Of a stretch of 64,000 nt of DNA, positions 1-8,829 are shown piece after piece; within the stretch, counting starts at the first letter, position 1; each line of letters begins with the position of its first letter. Below the pieces are notes generated by a model. The model made no database searches, had not been told where the DNA came from, and saw only the letters and a program-made list of their open reading frames with translations. The stretch is taken from positions 1-64,000 of the forward strand of contig JAJZQD010000001.1 in NCBI GenBank assembly GCA_021847735.1. Reading direction: 5' to 3'. This DNA comes from Bacillota bacterium. GTDB taxonomy: Bacteria; Bacillota; Thermincolia; Thermincolales; UBA2595. The position numbers and the translations under genes were made by a program.

Positions 1-482
1 ATTAGATCTTTTAAATCCTTTTCGTTTATCTCCACAATCTGCAATTTCTCTAATACTAAGTCTGCCAAAGATATTGTGGGGGAATCAGTATCCATACGTT
101 TCCTGAAGTCAACCTTATGGCAAAAATTTAACTCATCGAAGAACACGTCTACATGCGGTAGAGTTGGATGATCAAAAATCCTCCGGCCTGACCAAATTTC
201 CATAGTAACGCCACGTCCACCTTTAACCACATAGCCTAGATCTCTGAACAAATCCTCGATTTCTCGTTCTTGATGGGACAACGCTACAAAGTCAATGTCC
301 GTTAGATGCCTTTTAAGAGCTTGCAACAATTTGACTTGATTAGGACAATGTATAATTACACAAATTGCCCCTAATACCCGCAGCTTAATATTCCTTTTGT
401 TTGCTTCATTCACAAAGTGTTTAGCATGATTAACGTATTCTATTTGCATTTGTTTGAGAGCTTCTTCTTCCGTTAAGGACAT
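1..482 (-). CDS. Nucleotidyltransferase-like protein, partial (3' end beyond the left edge)
   Basis: An open frame runs from an ATG at 482 off the left edge, giving about 160 residues without a stop. A GGGGTG ribosome site lies about 10 bases upstream. Visible motifs are LRVLGAICVIIH near residue 35, LTDIDFVAL near 60, and TISLADLVLEKLQIV near 140. The T-D-I-D-F segment and the late L-x-x-L-L-x-K-L-Q helix resemble the widespread nucleotidyltransferase-fold proteins related to AbiEii. I infer the fold only. Substrate and role are unknown. The gene follows the metallophosphoesterase by 31 bases and may be co-transcribed with it. Confidence 0.55.
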   Translation of the reverse strand, partial: MSLTEEEALKQMQIEYVNHAKHFVNEANKRNIKLRVLGAICVIIHCPNQVKLLQALKRHLTDIDFVALSHQEREIEDLFRDLGYVVKGGRGVTMEIWSGRRIFDHPTLPHVDVFFDELNFCHKVDFRKRMDTDSPTISLADLVLEKLQIVEINEKDLKDL

Positions 483-513
483 TATAATTCACCCCATTTT
501 TTTTAAATGCCTA

Positions 514-1449
514 TTAACCAGCCGTAAGGGTCCAATTGATCTTACCATGTTTATTCAAATCTATCACAACGCCTCGAAGTTGATTTTGCTGATAATCACT
601 GCCAGGGTTAATAGCCAGTGTTTTCCCAATTTTCGTAACACCCTTACTTTCATGAATATGGCCATGCAAACCCAACAACGGTTGGTATTTTTCAATAGCT
701 TTACGCACAGCGGTACTCCCAACAGGTATCATCTTTAACTCCCCGCCCTGAAGTTTAGGCTTAAAATTTTGATCCAATTCCGGTGCAAAATCAATTTCAC
801 TGTCGTAAGGGGGACAATGGATATTGAAAATACAGCGGTCAATATTCTCTACCCGAGATGCTAGTTCATCAATCTTTTGAGTGAATTCTTCCTCACTAAT
901 ATCTCTTACACATTTCCATGGTGTCATGTTTGAATATCCTAGAGTCATAATTTCAAATTGATCAAATTTAAGTACTTTTCCATCGGCGCATTGGACATAA
1001 TCAGAACTTGCTAACACTTCATCAACCTCAAAAATATCGTCGTTACCTGGCATCATGAGACATTTAATTCCTGTAGATTTAAGCCTTTCTTCCGCCAATT
1101 GGACCCACTGTCTAAGAATTCTCAACATTTCACTCTCAAAGATTTCGTTGACCTTTTTCTGATCAAATGATGAAAATTCTTCTACATTCGTCATGGTATA
1201 ATAGAAACCTGCATTCCTAACGTTTTTCTGCAGTTGCTGGAGTTCCTCGTCATTTTTCGCGCTCACTTTTTGACCAAATAATGTTGCATTAAAAGTGCCA
1301 TCTGGTTGTTTTACAATTGGCACCAACATCTTTCCCGTAATGTCCCCGCCGCAGATTATCATATCTGCCTCATAATGCTTACCGGCATTCACAAATTTAC
1401 GGAAACAAACCTCTGATCCATGAAGATCTGTTGCATAAAATATCCGCAT
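514..1449 (-). CDS. Calcineurin-like metallophosphoesterase
   Basis: The 311-residue protein carries the metal-ligand pattern of the calcineurin-like phosphoesterases: D8-L-H10 at the start, GGD with D36, GNDD at 135-138 (replacing the common GNHD), H211 in IHCPP, and G-H264-I-H266 near residue 264. The long gap between GGD and GNDD is unusual and suggests an inserted region of about 70 residues. It probably hydrolyses a phosphomonoester or phosphodiester with two metal ions in the cytoplasm; no signal peptide is visible. It lies 100 bases downstream of the permease gene, with a hairpin between them. The substrate cannot be told from the sequence. Confidence 0.85.
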   Translation of the reverse strand: MRIFYATDLHGSEVCFRKFVNAGKHYEADMIICGGDITGKMLVPIVKQPDGTFNATLFGQKVSAKNDEELQQLQKNVRNAGFYYTMTNVEEFSSFDQKKVNEIFESEMLRILRQWVQLAEERLKSTGIKCLMMPGNDDIFEVDEVLASSDYVQCADGKVLKFDQFEIMTLGYSNMTPWKCVRDISEEEFTQKIDELASRVENIDRCIFNIHCPPYDSEIDFAPELDQNFKPKLQGGELKMIPVGSTAVRKAIEKYQPLLGLHGHIHESKGVTKIGKTLAINPGSDYQQNQLRGVVIDLNKHGKINWTLTAG

Positions 1450-1485
1450 CTCATCACCTCTTTAATTCAATTTATCGCCCGCTGC

Positions 1486-1516
1486 AGGCAGCCCAGCTAG
1501 ATAGGGCTGCCTTTTT
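1486..1516. other. Intergenic hairpin
   Basis: A 9-bp perfect stem (AGGCAGCCC with GGGCTGCCT) is followed on the plus strand by five T. Both flanking genes read on the minus strand, where no T-run follows the stem, so it is not a clear terminator for the permease gene. It may stop antisense transcription or stabilise the permease mRNA. Confidence 0.45.
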
Positions 1517-1549
1517 CAGCGAGCCTGATTACAAAATCACCTTTTTAGA

Positions 1550-3133
1550 TTATTCCGGAGGAAGTTCTCCAAACTGTTTTTCGAAGCTTACTCCGCTGGT
1601 GGACTGAACTGCTTTAGAGATATAGTAAATCATGATAGGGATTACCAAGAAGGCAATAGTCATTACCCACACAGTGGATGACAGAGAGCCGTTGAAATAC
1701 GGAATTAACATATAAACCAAAACAAACAAACTTATTAATGTTGTCAGAAAACCGAGAATGGATACGACCGGAATCCCTAAGAACCTGGATTTAACCAATG
1801 GAGGGCAATTCTCGAACATTTCTTTGCGCCGATAGGGGAATATCATTCCGGCAATTCCCAAGAATATCCAAGCTGCAAACCAAGCCGTGATTGTGTAAGC
1901 AATATTTGCAACCAAACTTGGTGCCCAAATATCAGCTATCATGAACAGCCACCCTACAAAGATGCTGATCCATACAACCCACAAAGGTGAACGCCAACGC
2001 CTATTGATTTCTGTAAACTTTACGGGAAGAATGCGGTCAAATGACCATGCAAAAATGTTACGTGTTGGTCCAAACCCCAACCCTGCCGCGGAACCGAAAG
2101 TCCCCATAAAGAAAGCTACAGCCATTAAAATCACTAGGATGGGACTTTTGGCCATAAACGCGATCAGCAATGTTGGCATTGGCTCGCCTTGGAACGGATA
2201 GGCGCTGTTGCCAGAGTTAAACAGATATGTGAGGGCGTTAGTCCACTGCGGACCCCAGGCCACATACATCATCTTATAAAAAGCATACCATAGGACCATT
2301 TGGATAACCAACGATCCAAATAGGGCCAACAGCTGGGTCTTTTGTACCCCACGAATTTCGCCTGCCATATTGGAAGAAAAAGTGGAGCCTAAAGTATTCA
2401 TCATTACGTAAGTAGATCCCGCCATGAGGGTAGCCATAAAGGTAAACTTGAGAGAATACCCCCCCTCGGTAGCCAGTTTCATTACATCATCGTATTTCAG
2501 GCTGCTCCAGGCATTCCAATTGGTAATGAATTCTTGCCGACCGTGAGTCATAGCGATGGCAAAAACAACCAACCCCAATACGCAAAAACCGATAGTAACA
2601 TATGAGAGCTTCATCATCCACTTGGCACCTTTCATGAAACCCCAACCCACAAAGACCAAGGACAGAGTTCCAATTATCGTCCTCACCCAGGCTCCCCCAA
2701 AGAAATCGCCCATTGACGTAAGGGATGCACTGTTATAAACAATACCTAAAGCCTTAAATCCATCGGATAGTGCCCATTTCATCCACCAGTCTTGGAGGAT
2801 ACCCAACCAAGACAGGGCTGTTAAGGAAAGTACGAAACTTACCATCAAGCCAATTGCCGGATGGATGATCCGGCTGACGTATACGTACTCACCACCGGAA
2901 CGCGGCATAGCAACTGAAAACAACCAGTACAACCCAGCAATAGGAAACATCTGGACGACCGCTAAAACTGCTAAGGGCATATTAGCTCCCGGGTACAGAA
3001 ACGGTGCCCACATTAAATAAACCGCACTAAACAACAGCCCTGGATTCATAGCAGAGTACATAAGAGCGTCCAATGCACTGATCTGTCTGGTTAACCCAGA
3101 AGAGTTTCTTATAAAAACATCCTGACTCGACAT
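1550..3133 (-). CDS. APC superfamily amino acid permease
   Basis: The 527-residue protein is strongly hydrophobic, with about 12 predicted membrane segments. Near the N-terminus (residues 15-35) it has the small-residue helix typical of APC-superfamily amino acid/polyamine/organocation permeases. It sits in the membrane and should take up or exchange an amino acid. It follows gcvPA, gcvPB and the NAD kinase-like gene on the same strand, so glycine or another C1-linked amino acid is a reasonable guess for the substrate; the sequence alone does not prove this. The 160-bp gap upstream holds a short CTCTTT/AAAGAG inverted repeat and an A/T-rich stretch, so it may have its own promoter. Confidence 0.85.
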   Translation of the reverse strand: MSSQDVFIRNSSGLTRQISALDALMYSAMNPGLLFSAVYLMWAPFLYPGANMPLAVLAVVQMFPIAGLYWLFSVAMPRSGGEYVYVSRIIHPAIGLMVSFVLSLTALSWLGILQDWWMKWALSDGFKALGIVYNSASLTSMGDFFGGAWVRTIIGTLSLVFVGWGFMKGAKWMMKLSYVTIGFCVLGLVVFAIAMTHGRQEFITNWNAWSSLKYDDVMKLATEGGYSLKFTFMATLMAGSTYVMMNTLGSTFSSNMAGEIRGVQKTQLLALFGSLVIQMVLWYAFYKMMYVAWGPQWTNALTYLFNSGNSAYPFQGEPMPTLLIAFMAKSPILVILMAVAFFMGTFGSAAGLGFGPTRNIFAWSFDRILPVKFTEINRRWRSPLWVVWISIFVGWLFMIADIWAPSLVANIAYTITAWFAAWIFLGIAGMIFPYRRKEMFENCPPLVKSRFLGIPVVSILGFLTTLISLFVLVYMLIPYFNGSLSSTVWVMTIAFLVIPIMIYYISKAVQSTSGVSFEKQFGELPPE

Positions 3134-3293
3134 AAAGTTTACACCTCCATTTTTGATCTACTAAGGTGAAATCTAATAATGATAGCAATGGATAAATTAT
3201 TAAGTTTTAATACTCTTTTGCATTAAAGAGCAAAATCGTTTCACCTCCCTTTTATCTCATCAATAAGGTTTGTTTAAAAATATGATCTATAAA

Positions 3294-4412
3294 CTACTCG
3301 GCCTTGCGCATGACAGTTCTTTGATAGCCGGTTACCACTTTATAGTAACCGCTTAACATGCTATTGGCTTCGTAATCTCCGGTGTCAATCAGCAAAGGAT
3401 TGTTCCCTATGGCGGAAAGTTTGTTTTGCGGGGTTATTACTGTGATGTTTTGTTTGCCTATTGCTCTGAGGACCTTGGGGCTAAGCTGTTGGTTGCCCCG
3501 GCCGAATATGTAGCCCTGACCGCCTATAATTGTTACAACAATCTTCGCTTTTTTGCCTTTAATCAAGTCTAAGAGTTGTGATTCAATGACATCACTGGCC
3601 ACTAACTGTTTGTTTAAAACTACATCAACACCCAGCAAAGTGTTTTTCAGACCTAGTTTTTCCATCACTGCCCTGGTAGTTGTACCTGGGCCGATTATGT
3701 AAAGAACATCATCTTCCATAGACTCTGTGATGTCATCAGCAATAGAATTCAAGGCAGCCACTTCACCTTCGGTCCTTCCGGATTTCAGGTGCTGCACCAG
3801 CCTTTCTTCGTGAGGCACCTTTAGATACCCGTACAGCTTAGCTGTGACTCTTCCCTCTCGGAAGGCATCCTCGTCTATGTCCATGACCTCCGAGTCCTGG
3901 ACCTTTTTTATTTTCTCCTGCAGGTACATTAGTGCCACTTCACCGGCATTCCTTGAATTGGTCGCGTAAACAGCAGAGTGGATTTTTACCCCGGCGGGTA
4001 TACCAATCACCGGTACACCGTTATCGCCAAGGGCATCATAAAGGTTTCTGGCAGTGCCGTCACCACCGGCAAACAATATCAGATCTACTTTTTGTTCTGC
4101 CATCTCCCGGGCTGCTTTTATGGTGTCTTTAGCGGAAGTCTTGCCCGGCTCCACAGACCCGATAACCACAGGTTCAAAACCGCATTCCCTGGCTTCCTTT
4201 TCCCCCATTTCGTCGGGATAAGTAATTATTTCAATATCATCTTTAATTGTAGCCAGTCTTTCCAGGGCGTCCATGGCCCGTCTGGGAGATTCCGGGTGAG
4301 CGCCGAGCTCTCTGGCTCTTTTTTGGATTTCTTCACCATCACTGCCTTTAAGTCCGACTCTTCCTCCCATGCCGGCAACCGGATTTACGATTAACCCCAA
4401 TTTCTTTTTCAA
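3294..4412 (-). CDS. ATP-NAD kinase family protein (AcoX-like)
   Basis: The 372-residue protein begins with LIVNPVAGMGG and carries FAGGDGTARN near residue 117, the glycine-rich GGDG signature of the NAD kinase / diacylglycerol kinase superfamily. It is longer than housekeeping NAD kinase (about 280-300 residues) and matches the AcoX-type branch found beside catabolic operons. By family it would phosphorylate NAD or a related substrate with ATP. It follows gcvPB by 109 bp that contain a 15-bp perfect hairpin. Its place between the glycine dehydrogenase and permease genes suggests a link to glycine catabolism, which is inference. Confidence 0.8.
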   Translation of the reverse strand: MKKKLGLIVNPVAGMGGRVGLKGSDGEEIQKRARELGAHPESPRRAMDALERLATIKDDIEIITYPDEMGEKEARECGFEPVVIGSVEPGKTSAKDTIKAAREMAEQKVDLILFAGGDGTARNLYDALGDNGVPVIGIPAGVKIHSAVYATNSRNAGEVALMYLQEKIKKVQDSEVMDIDEDAFREGRVTAKLYGYLKVPHEERLVQHLKSGRTEGEVAALNSIADDITESMEDDVLYIIGPGTTTRAVMEKLGLKNTLLGVDVVLNKQLVASDVIESQLLDLIKGKKAKIVVTIIGGQGYIFGRGNQQLSPKVLRAIGKQNITVITPQNKLSAIGNNPLLIDTGDYEANSMLSGYYKVVTGYQRTVMRKAE

Positions 4413-4469
4413 TCTTCAATCCCACCACCCTTGCTGTGGAACACTTATTTTATTTCAATAACGACATTA

Positions 4470-4504
4470 CTGTGTTCCGCATTCCGCGTGAATGCGGAAC
4501 ACAG
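4470..4504 (-). other. Perfect 15-bp intergenic hairpin between gcvPB and the kinase gene
   Basis: CTGTGTTCCGCATTC at 4470-4484 pairs perfectly with 4490-4504 around a five-base loop. No T-run follows in the direction of transcription. It could be an mRNA processing or stabilising hairpin that sets the gcvPB to kinase expression ratio, or a small mobile repeat. Confidence 0.6.
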
Positions 4505-4521
4505 TTTATTACAGCCCTTTT

Positions 4522-6078
4522 TTACTTTCTGTGCTTTCTCACGTAAGCTTTCCAGGTTGTTGCCCATTTTGCGGGATCATCTAAAGCTGCATCATCATTT
4601 CTCTTATGAGCAGAAGCTTTATGAGGTGCAGTCATAACAATCTCGGGATTTTCGTAAGCCTCTTTACTTACCGTTCTAAGGACTTCGGCATACTCATCCA
4701 GATCATCCTTGGAGTAAGATTCGCAAGGCTCCAGGGTCATTGGCTCGGGAACTTCCCACGGATGGTGGCTGAACCAGTAGTGAGGGATACCATAATCGAC
4801 TACCCGGTTGCAAACCTCGACTGTTCCAACACCGGTGTCTTCCTTCAGTTTTTCCCAGGAATACCGGACCTGCTCCTGCCTGCGGTGACCGTTGCCGGCA
4901 TAGCACTCAGATAATCCGGGGATCTCCAGTAACTTTTTCTCAAAGTAGTTGTTATTGATTACAGATATGTCAGCACATTCTCTTAGGCCGTCAGCACCCA
5001 AATTCATGGTCCAGGCGTAAGCCCTTAAAACAACTCCGGCTGTACCGTAGAAATCCCTGACTTTGCCAAAACTTGCCGGATGATCGTAATCCAGATAGTA
5101 CTTCTTACCATCAAATCCTACCGTGGGCACAGGCAAAAACTTGGCAAATTCTTCTTTACAGCAGAAGGCACCGTTAGCCGGTCCACTGGAGCCGTGAGGT
5201 GTGCCAAAGGTTTTGTGTACGTTAAAGTGGCACATATCAAAACCGGCTTCTATTGCTCTGGCCACACCCAGGAAGGCATTGGCATTGGCCTGGTCATAGA
5301 AGCATAGGCCGCCTACCGAGTGGACAATTTTTACAAACTCATCAACTCTGGGGTTATAGAGGCCGATATCCTCAGGGTTGGTCATAAATATAGCGGCGGT
5401 GCGTTCCGAAACAGCTGCTTTCAACGCTTCGATGTCGGGGAAACCGTCCTTATCGGGATAAAGTGTGATAACTTTAAATCCGGCAGTGGCCGGGGTAGCG
5501 GCGTCACATGGATGGGAGAAGATAGTGGTAATTACCTCATCTCTCTTGCCCAATTCGCCTTTGGATTCCCAATAGGCCCTGACAATACTGGCTGCAGTAT
5601 ATACGGCGTGGTTACCACCGCCAGGCTGGAAGGTAACTCTATCCATACCGGATATTTGTTTGATGATTTGTTCAAACTTGTAATAAATCTCCAGGATGCC
5701 CTGGACAGTGTCTTCGTCCTGGCAGGGATGGAGTTCTGCGAAATTCGGGTGGGCAGCCAGGTCTTCGTTAACCCTCGGGTTATACTTCATGGTGCAGGTA
5801 CCTTCGCTGATATCATTGGTAAGGTTTGCGCCCAGGGTTTCCTGGGAGAGGCGGACATAGTGCTGTAAGACGTGCTTTTGGTCCATTTCGGGAAGGTTCA
5901 GTTCTTTTCTGCGAAGTTTGGCCGGAATAGCAGCTAAAACATCACCGGCAGCTGCTTTAATTTCATCATCGGGCATCGGGACCAGAATCCCTCTCTGTCC
6001 GGGAGTTGACATTTCATAAATAATGGGTTCGCACCAACGGGCTTCATGAAAATCTTTTTTAATTTTAACAATACCCAT
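4522..6078 (-). CDS. gcvPB: Glycine dehydrogenase (decarboxylating) subunit 2, P-protein beta
   Basis: This 518-residue protein is the PLP-bearing half of the two-subunit glycine decarboxylase. It removes CO2 from glycine and passes the aminomethyl group to lipoylated GcvH. The PLP lysine is K289 in HFNVHKTFGTPHG. QPGGGNHAVY at 151-160 and the glycine-rich loop after K289 are typical of subunit 2. The length fits the family (about 480-520). It starts 26 bp after gcvPA stops, in one operon behind the glycine riboswitches. No gcvT, gcvH or lipoamide dehydrogenase is in the window, so the rest of the cleavage system must be elsewhere. Confidence 0.97.
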   Translation of the reverse strand: MGIVKIKKDFHEARWCEPIIYEMSTPGQRGILVPMPDDEIKAAAGDVLAAIPAKLRRKELNLPEMDQKHVLQHYVRLSQETLGANLTNDISEGTCTMKYNPRVNEDLAAHPNFAELHPCQDEDTVQGILEIYYKFEQIIKQISGMDRVTFQPGGGNHAVYTAASIVRAYWESKGELGKRDEVITTIFSHPCDAATPATAGFKVITLYPDKDGFPDIEALKAAVSERTAAIFMTNPEDIGLYNPRVDEFVKIVHSVGGLCFYDQANANAFLGVARAIEAGFDMCHFNVHKTFGTPHGSSGPANGAFCCKEEFAKFLPVPTVGFDGKKYYLDYDHPASFGKVRDFYGTAGVVLRAYAWTMNLGADGLRECADISVINNNYFEKKLLEIPGLSECYAGNGHRRQEQVRYSWEKLKEDTGVGTVEVCNRVVDYGIPHYWFSHHPWEVPEPMTLEPCESYSKDDLDEYAEVLRTVSKEAYENPEIVMTAPHKASAHKRNDDAALDDPAKWATTWKAYVRKHRK

Positions 6079-6104
6079 ATTCTTTCACCCTTTCAGTTTT
6101 AAAA

Positions 6105-7502
6105 TTATAGTCCCTTGATAACCTGTTCTAAAGCCAAGGCCAGCTTCTTGATGTCTTCCTTGGTATGGACTTCAGTTATACAATACAGTGCGCTGTTGCC
6201 ATATTCGGGGAATTCCTGGCTGATATCTTTGCCACCGAAGATTTTATGCTCCAGTAAACCTTTATTGATTTCAGATACTGTTTTGCCTGTGCCGTCAAAG
6301 TTAACCACAAACTCTTTAAAGCAGGGTGACTTAATGACGGGAACCTTGACGCCTTTGATATTGGAAAGCAGGCCTTGGGCATACTGCACCCGCTGCATGA
6401 TTCCTTCGCCCAGCTCCCTGAAGCCCTGGGGACCCATTAGGGCCATGTAGACTCCCGCGCCGATACCCCATAAGGCAGTGGTTGTGCCGATAAAGTCTTT
6501 GCCTTTTTCCCTTGACGCGTAAGAAGTCCTTTCAAAGAAGACTTCACCAAAGCAGTACTCCCCTTCTTGCACTGAAGTTGTGATACCATACAGCAAGCCG
6601 GGGTATTCCGCCACATACCTCTTGTCGTCCCGGGTACAAACAAACCCTGCGAGTCCACCGCCCCACTGCATATGGAGCCCCAGGGGCTGGTAGTCACCCA
6701 CAGCAAAGTCTGCACCGTAGTCGGCAGGAGCAGCCAGGACACCCAAGGAACTGGGGTCAACACCTACGATTACTTCAGTTCCATTGTCATGGGCTATCTT
6801 AGCAATAGCTTCACCCTGGGTTTCAATAAAGCCCAGATAAGACGGGTTTTCAAAGTAAACAGCAGCAGTATTAGGCGAAATTCTGGCTTTTAAATCGTTA
6901 AGGTCCAGGAGACCAGTCTCACTGTCATATTTCACTAACTCAATTTTAATTTCCGGCTTGCAGTAGTTCTTCACCACAGACAGCCTGCTGGGGCTGATAG
7001 TTCCGGCGACGAGAATTTCCCGGCGTCCGGTCATCCTCGCGGCCATCCGGCAAGCAATTGCAATGGCATTGGCCCAGTCATAGGTTGGCTTGTTAACAGC
7101 TTCCATGCCGACCATTTCACCAATCATACTGGCACTTTCGAAAAGCGCCTGCCACTTCCCATGGTCCCCTTGGGCGTCACCCACAACGTAAGCGGTCAGG
7201 AACTCATCACGGGAAATAATTTCGTCCACGACAGAAGGGACATAGTGCTGCCAGGTGCCTGCGCCCAGGAAGTTTATGTAATCTTTGCATGACTTGTTTT
7301 TTGCCAGTAATCCTTCGACGTGCCTTCTCAATTCATACTCGGAAAGAAAAGGCTCGGGAATATTCATTTTTCCTTTAAACCGAAGGTGGTCGGGAATTTC
7401 TTTGAAAATATCCTCAACGCTGTTGATACCGATTTCTTTCAATAATTTTGCTTTTTCTTCTGGTACCGAGTTGGGTATGTAAGGATAGACGGGTTTGCTC
7501 AC
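6105..7502 (-). CDS. gcvPA: Glycine dehydrogenase (decarboxylating) subunit 1, P-protein alpha
   Basis: The 465-residue protein matches the non-PLP subunit of the two-subunit P-protein. It opens with YIPNSVPEEKAKLLKEIGI, has NFLGAGTWQHYVPSVVDEI near residue 78 and GAGVYMALMGPQGFRELGE near 350, all characteristic of GcvPA. It forms the heterotetramer with GcvPB. It is the first gene of the operon. The leader of about 900 bp upstream holds two tandem glycine riboswitches, so synthesis should rise when glycine is abundant. The start at 7502 is preceded by an AGGAGG-like site in the A-rich leader. Confidence 0.97.
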   Translation of the reverse strand: MSKPVYPYIPNSVPEEKAKLLKEIGINSVEDIFKEIPDHLRFKGKMNIPEPFLSEYELRRHVEGLLAKNKSCKDYINFLGAGTWQHYVPSVVDEIISRDEFLTAYVVGDAQGDHGKWQALFESASMIGEMVGMEAVNKPTYDWANAIAIACRMAARMTGRREILVAGTISPSRLSVVKNYCKPEIKIELVKYDSETGLLDLNDLKARISPNTAAVYFENPSYLGFIETQGEAIAKIAHDNGTEVIVGVDPSSLGVLAAPADYGADFAVGDYQPLGLHMQWGGGLAGFVCTRDDKRYVAEYPGLLYGITTSVQEGEYCFGEVFFERTSYASREKGKDFIGTTTALWGIGAGVYMALMGPQGFRELGEGIMQRVQYAQGLLSNIKGVKVPVIKSPCFKEFVVNFDGTGKTVSEINKGLLEHKIFGGKDISQEFPEYGNSALYCITEVHTKEDIKKLALALEQVIKGL

Positions 7503-7813
7503 TTATCATTCCTCCTTTTTTTTTAACTAAAATGAGCGGGACAAAACAAAAATACACATCTTGTCCAAAGCTTTTTCGGACGTTTCTCCAATCAGAATAG
7601 GTACCTTCTTAGATTAACTACTGTCAACGGCAATATTTGTAGTTAAACAGTAAATTTAAGGTATTTCCACCTCCTCATCCAAAGTATTATAAGTGGGTGT
7701 CTCCTACCTTTACAATACAGCAGCAAAGGCCAATCAAAACAGAACAGATGGTTAAAACTGGTAGAACAAAGCGAAATAGCAAAGGACAGGAGCAAACAGA
7801 ATTGATAGGCTGT

Positions 7814-8010
7814 TCACTCTGTCCTTGGTACCTGAGAGATTACTCCATTACAGGAGCTTCCCCTTTGGTGTTCTAAGCAATCCAGACAATCACTTAGAAA
7901 CTCTCCAGAGTTCCGTCGGGTTAAAGTACTTTTGCCTGAGAGTTTCAAAGGCAACCCCAGCAAACTACCTTTTTACTCCTTCGGCGCCTTAATTAAAAGG
8001 TCTCTCCTAT
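7814..8010 (-). promoter_or_regulatory. Tandem glycine riboswitch, gene-proximal copy
   Basis: Read on the minus strand, aptamer 1 runs from GGAGAG near 8008 through GCGCCGAAGGAGTAAA, CTCTCAGGCAAAAG and ACTCTGGAGAG. Aptamer 2 follows with ACCAAAGGGGAAGC, CTCTCAGGTACCAAGGACAGAG, ending near 7814. This is the two-aptamer architecture of glycine riboswitches, here preceding gcvPA by about 310 bp. By family, glycine binding turns on glycine catabolism. Confidence 0.93.
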
Positions 8011-8172
8011 AACCGTCATCCGGTTATTTAATTATTATTATTACTATTATTTTATTTTCTTAATTTTAACTTAACGCTTGTGAAAAGTCCATAACTATAG
8101 TCGTAATTTGACGTAATTTGTCAGCAAGATCGTTCTGGGTTGAACAGTAACGATATACAAAAGTATATAAAA

Positions 8173-8217
8173 AATAGAAAAGACAGCAGAAAACAGGGCT
8201 TATGCCAGCTGTCTTCT
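8173..8217 (-). terminator. Terminator-like hairpin after the distal glycine riboswitch
   Basis: On the minus strand AAGACAGC pairs with GCTGTCTT across a 20-base loop and is followed by a T-rich tract (TTCTATTTTTTATAT). It stands directly after the last aptamer helix of the distal riboswitch, where an expression platform would be expected. It would stop transcription before the second riboswitch and gcvPA unless glycine is bound. Confidence 0.6.
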
Positions 8218-8402
8218 CTGTCCTTTTACCTGAGAGATTCGCCTCTTAATCAAGGCTCCCCTTTGGTGTTCCAGGGTTGTACCCGGAAACTCTCCAGAGT
8301 CCCGTCCGATTACAGTATGTTTGCCTGAGAGTTTCAAAACCGATCCAGCTGAACCGCTCTTTTACTCCTTCGGCGCCTTACTTAAAAGGTCTCTCCTATA
8401 AC
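8213..8402 (-). promoter_or_regulatory. Tandem glycine riboswitch, gene-distal copy
   Basis: A second full two-aptamer glycine riboswitch lies about 200 bp upstream of the first. It has the same landmarks: GGAGAGACC, GCGCCGAAGGAGTAAA, CTCTCAGGCAAAC, ACTCTGGAGAG, ACCAAAGGGGAGCC and CTCTCAGGTAAAAGGACAGAG. The 5' flanks of both copies are nearly identical (CCGGATGACGGTTATAGGAG), which points to a local duplication. Only this copy is followed by an obvious terminator hairpin. Confidence 0.92.
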
Positions 8403-8413
8403 CGTCATCCGGC

Positions 8414-8443
8414 ATTATGTAATTGTTATTCTCAAACGTGCAA
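8414..8443 (-). promoter_or_regulatory. Predicted promoter of the glycine riboswitch / gcvP operon
   Basis: On the minus strand TTGCAC (8443-8438) and CATAAT (8419-8414) are separated by 18 bp, a fair sigma-A match, ending about 12 bp before the distal riboswitch begins. Confidence 0.5.
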
Positions 8444-8672
8444 CCATTTATTGGTTATTCTTATTGTTAACATTTAATATTTAGCTTAATTATATAACTA
8501 TATGATTTAAAAATTAAAGCATTAAATCGCCAAAAGCCGTTTTTTGCATCCCAACAGTCACAGATATAGTTTAATGGTTTAAAGAAATGTCCGGCTATAC
8601 TATTAATTTATAGCAGCACCATTTTTTATCTGCAAAATGAAACAGTGCTTAAAGGAGTTTAATTCTTTAACG

Positions 8673-8678
8673 TATAAT
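8673..8678 (+). promoter_or_regulatory. Possible -10 box upstream of the acetamidase gene
   Basis: A perfect TATAAT lies 12 bp before the 117-bp repeat that precedes the acetamidase gene. No good -35 is visible. If it is used, the repeat would be transcribed as the leader of that gene. Confidence 0.3.
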
Positions 8679-8689
8679 AGACATAAGCA

Positions 8690-8806
8690 GTGAACTCGTT
8701 CAGCTAAAGCTGAACATCGAAACTTCAGTGGGGGACTCTACCCCCACTGAAGCAGAAAAGTGGAAACTCCACCTAATAGAAGGTGGAGTCTTGGAATTGG
8801 GATAAA
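8690..8806 (+). repeat. 117-bp three-hairpin interspersed element, copy 1
   Basis: The element begins GTGAACTCGTTCAGC and ends GGAATTGGGATAAA. It folds into three successive hairpins: GTTCAGCTAAAGCTGAAC, CTTCAGTGGGGG with CCCCCACTGAAG, and CTCCACCT with AGGTGGAG. Three further near-identical copies are in the window (10634, 44584 reverse, 55073). There is no open frame inside. It resembles non-autonomous IS200/IS605-type palindromic elements. This copy ends 23 bp before the TTG start of the acetamidase gene. Confidence 0.9.
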
Positions 8807-8829
8807 TTTCATCAAAGGGGGAGCTTAAC

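Noticed and set aside
1486-1516. Terminator for the APC permease gene
   Set aside because: The T-run lies on the plus strand, while the permease gene reads on the minus strand.
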